DNA of 6,817 bases from Thermoplasmata archaeon. GTDB lineage: Archaea > Thermoplasmatota > E2 > UBA202 > JdFR-43. The stretch lies in assembly GCA_021158865.1 (NCBI GenBank), contig JAGGSX010000015.1:1-6817 (forward strand), in the 5' to 3' direction. The notes under the pieces are model-generated. The model worked only from the letters and a program-made list of their open reading frames with translations, ran no database searches and had not been told where the DNA came from. Made by a program: the position numbers and the translations under genes. Shown in pieces: positions 5,266 to 6,817 of this stretch (its first letter is position 1; each line of letters starts with the position of its first letter).

Positions 5266-5920
5266 TTTTCTCCCTCAACATTTTTTCTATCCTTTGAGTT
5301 AGCCCAACAGTATGAGCTTCTTTTTCAATTTTTCTTATGGCTTCAACTGCATAAGCCAATTTTTCTTCATTACATTTCAACCATATTCTTCCATTCTGTG
5401 CAACAAACATCCAGCAACCTGTATATTTTTTAATTACAGAAAGCATTGATGCACCTTTACCTATAACTCTCGGAATTTTTGATGGTTGAATTTCTATGAT
5501 TACACCATCTTCAATTTTTCTGCATGGCTTGCATTTCATTGAAAGCTCTATATTTCTTGCTTCATCTATTCTTATTACCGTCGCAATTATCATTTCTCCC
5601 GCTTTCAAATAACGAGCTGTTTCTCCATAATTTACACGCCATGGAGACTCTTCAACTCCAAGAAGAGCAAAATGAGAAGCATTTATATCAACAAGCCACG
5701 CATTTCTCATAGCTTCTTGAATAATGCCTATAACATTGTCTCCTACAACAGGCTCATAAACTCCTGATAAAGGAATAACATTTAAATAATCATTTTTTTC
5801 TTCCAAAATCCCAAGGCGGGATGAATATATTTTTCCATCTTCAATGAAAGTTCCATTACCTGCCTTCTTTTCATCTATATTTCCTAAAAGGCTACCTGGT
5901 AAAACAATTTTCCTAATCAT
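5258..5920 (-). CDS. rrp4: Exosome complex RNA-binding cap protein Rrp4
   Basis: This protein of 220 aa forms the RNA-binding cap on the Rrp41/Rrp42 ring and feeds substrate into the central pore. The N-terminal domain starts with IVLPGSLLG (5-13). The S1 domain spans about 55-130 (VVGDNVIGIIQE, WLVDIN, then LKAGEMIIATVI and IELSMK). The KH domain spans about 140-210, with PSKIPRVIGKGASM (146-159) and the cap-protein signature FVAQNGRIWLKC (172-183). The usual GxxG loop is degenerate: residues 154-157 read G-K-G-A. The ATG overlaps the sdo1 stop as ATGA. Only a weak AAGG lies upstream, so translation is probably coupled to sdo1. Confidence 0.96.
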   Translation of the reverse strand: MIRKIVLPGSLLGNIDEKKAGNGTFIEDGKIYSSRLGILEEKNDYLNVIPLSGVYEPVVGDNVIGIIQEAMRNAWLVDINASHFALLGVEESPWRVNYGETARYLKAGEMIIATVIRIDEARNIELSMKCKPCRKIEDGVIIEIQPSKIPRVIGKGASMLSVIKKYTGCWMFVAQNGRIWLKCNEEKLAYAVEAIRKIEKEAHTVGLTQRIEKMLREKNE

Positions 5921-6612
5921 CTTAACAACCTTGTTACGACTTCTCCCTTTGTAATTGTATTCAGCTTATCATAAACCTCTGCCTGCAGGCCGGCGGGCAT
6001 TTCAACAATACATTTAAATGTTCCATCAGAAAGCCATTCTTCCTTCAATATTTTCACCATTTTGACAATCTCTCCATAAGCTTTCCCAGTATATTGAGCT
6101 GGAACTTTTATTTCCACTCTGACATTTTGAATGCTTATTGGTAAAATCGGGCGGATTGCTTCAATTATTTTTTTTACTTGTTCTTCTACAGATTTAAATG
6201 GGTCGATATTTATTCCCGCCTCTTCAATAGCAAGTTCTATCCTTTCTCTTGGATGAGGTAATTTTGTTCTTGGGTCCATTGAAGAACGGGCTATCCAATC
6301 AATTATGTTTTTTCTTTTCCTCTCCTGCATTTCTCTTCTCTGTTTTACTGTAAGCTGTATCTCTCCTTCTTTTATTATTTTAATCGCAATTTTTTCTATG
6401 TCATCTGTTCCAAAAATTTCTTTTATTGATTCCTCGCCAGCCTTTTCCCCTTTTCTTGCATCCTTGAATATAGTATCTATTGCAAGATTTTCTATTATAT
6501 TTACTTCCTTTCCTTCCATAACTTTCTCCGCCGCTTCAGGGTCTACCAATATTTCAAAATGCCTTCCTTTCTTTTCATACCTTGCTATTATTGCATCATC
6601 TAAAGATACCAT
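5917..6612 (-). CDS. sdo1: Ribosome maturation protein SDO1 / SBDS homologue
   Basis: This archaeal orthologue of SBDS (Shwachman-Bodian-Diamond syndrome protein) has 231 aa. In eukaryotes the family works with the GTPase EFL1 to release eIF6 from new 60S subunits; archaea have aIF6, so a related late-stage role is inferred. The N-terminal FYSH domain covers about 1-90 (starting DDAIIARYEKKG). The family signature includes EIQLTVKQRREM (84-95) and IIDWIARSSMDPRTKLPHPRE (103-123). A central helical domain and a C-terminal ferredoxin-like domain (about 165-231) complete the normal architecture. The ATG directly abuts the psmA stop (TAAATG) and is preceded by the strong Shine-Dalgarno AAAGGAGGAG within the last psmA codons, fixing the start. 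Confidence 0.96.
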   Translation of the reverse strand: MVSLDDAIIARYEKKGRHFEILVDPEAAEKVMEGKEVNIIENLAIDTIFKDARKGEKAGEESIKEIFGTDDIEKIAIKIIKEGEIQLTVKQRREMQERKRKNIIDWIARSSMDPRTKLPHPRERIELAIEEAGINIDPFKSVEEQVKKIIEAIRPILPISIQNVRVEIKVPAQYTGKAYGEIVKMVKILKEEWLSDGTFKCIVEMPAGLQAEVYDKLNTITKGEVVTRLLR

Positions 6613-6817
6613 TTACTCCTCCTTTATCTTGCTATAATATTTTTCCGTTTCTTTACTGGGAAGAATTTTAAATTTCATATCTTCAGCAACCACTCCAATT
6701 TCAACAGCTTGAATATTCAATTTCTTTTCTGATGAATGAGACAATGCTTTTAATCCATTTACTATTGCATCATTCATGCTCATTCCTTCTTTATAATTCT
6801 TTTCAAAATATTCTATT
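6613..6817 (-). CDS. psmA: 20S proteasome alpha subunit, C-terminal part (cut by window edge)
   Basis: The reading frame is open from the right edge to a TAA at 6613-6615, giving about 67 C-terminal residues. They read IEYFEKNYKEGMSMNDAI, then VNGLKALSHS, KLNIQAVEVGVVAED, and end in a charged tail KYYSKIKEE. This matches the end of archaeal proteasome alpha subunits: helix with FFEK-like segment, the DAI-x-x-GLKAL helix, the N-I/Q-x-VEVG strand and an acidic/basic tail. Alpha subunits form the outer heptameric rings that gate the proteolytic chamber. The N-terminal gate and most of the fold lie outside the window. Placement directly before sdo1 and the exosome genes is the usual archaeal order and supports the call. 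Confidence 0.9.
   Translation of the reverse strand, partial: IEYFEKNYKEGMSMNDAIVNGLKALSHSSEKKLNIQAVEIGVVAEDMKFKILPSKETEKYYSKIKEE

Noticed and set aside
5980..6000. GC-rich CTGCAGGCCGGCGGGC stretch as a possible regulatory palindrome in sdo1
   Set aside because: It is the coding sequence of the MPAGLQAE segment of SDO1, which lies in frame and fits the protein.

Overview
The window is archaeal and AT-rich. Archaeal markers are a 20S proteasome alpha subunit, an Rrp4/Rrp41/Rrp42 exosome, ribosomal protein L37Ae, RNA polymerase subunit P, a KEOPS Pcc1 subunit and TATA-like elements about 25 nt upstream of start codons. The gene order fits Euryarchaeota. The secreted caspase-like protein, with its PKD-like and C-terminal beta-sandwich-like domains, resembles extracellular proteins I associate with Thermoplasmatota-type lineages. 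That last placement is only a guess from protein style.

Layout. From 3147 to the right edge, everything on the minus strand is one tightly packed housekeeping operon. In transcription order it runs psmA (C-terminus only, cut by the window edge), sdo1 (SBDS), rrp4, rrp41, rrp42, rpl37ae, rpoP (46 aa, easily missed) and pcc1. The junctions are overlaps of 1 to 8 nt or gaps of at most 4 nt, with several ATGA/TAATG-type couplings. No room for an internal promoter is visible, so the operon promoter should lie upstream of psmA, outside the window. The operon joins protein degradation, ribosome maturation, 3'-5' RNA degradation and tailing, translation, transcription and tRNA t6A modification.

From 1501 to 3141, on the plus strand and convergent with pcc1 (5 nt between stops), lies a 546-aa secreted cysteine protease of the caspase/metacaspase type. 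It has a signal peptide, a His-Cys dyad (H127, C197), an EF-hand-like Asp/Asn loop, a PKD-like domain and a C-terminal sandwich-like domain. It is divergent from a minus-strand NAD-dependent sugar dehydrogenase/epimerase-like gene (701-1432) that looks like the uronate dehydrogenase / archaeal glucose-6-phosphate dehydrogenase (Azf) group. This is followed on the same strand by a cyclophilin-type peptidyl-prolyl isomerase with a lipoprotein signal (102-671).

The left part is therefore an accessory region with two exported proteins, abutting the conserved core operon. I see no mobile element, CRISPR array, tRNA or rRNA. No gene-free stretch exceeds about 100 nt. I found no clear undescribed multi-gene system. 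The best candidate for follow-up is the secreted, possibly calcium-responsive caspase-like protease.
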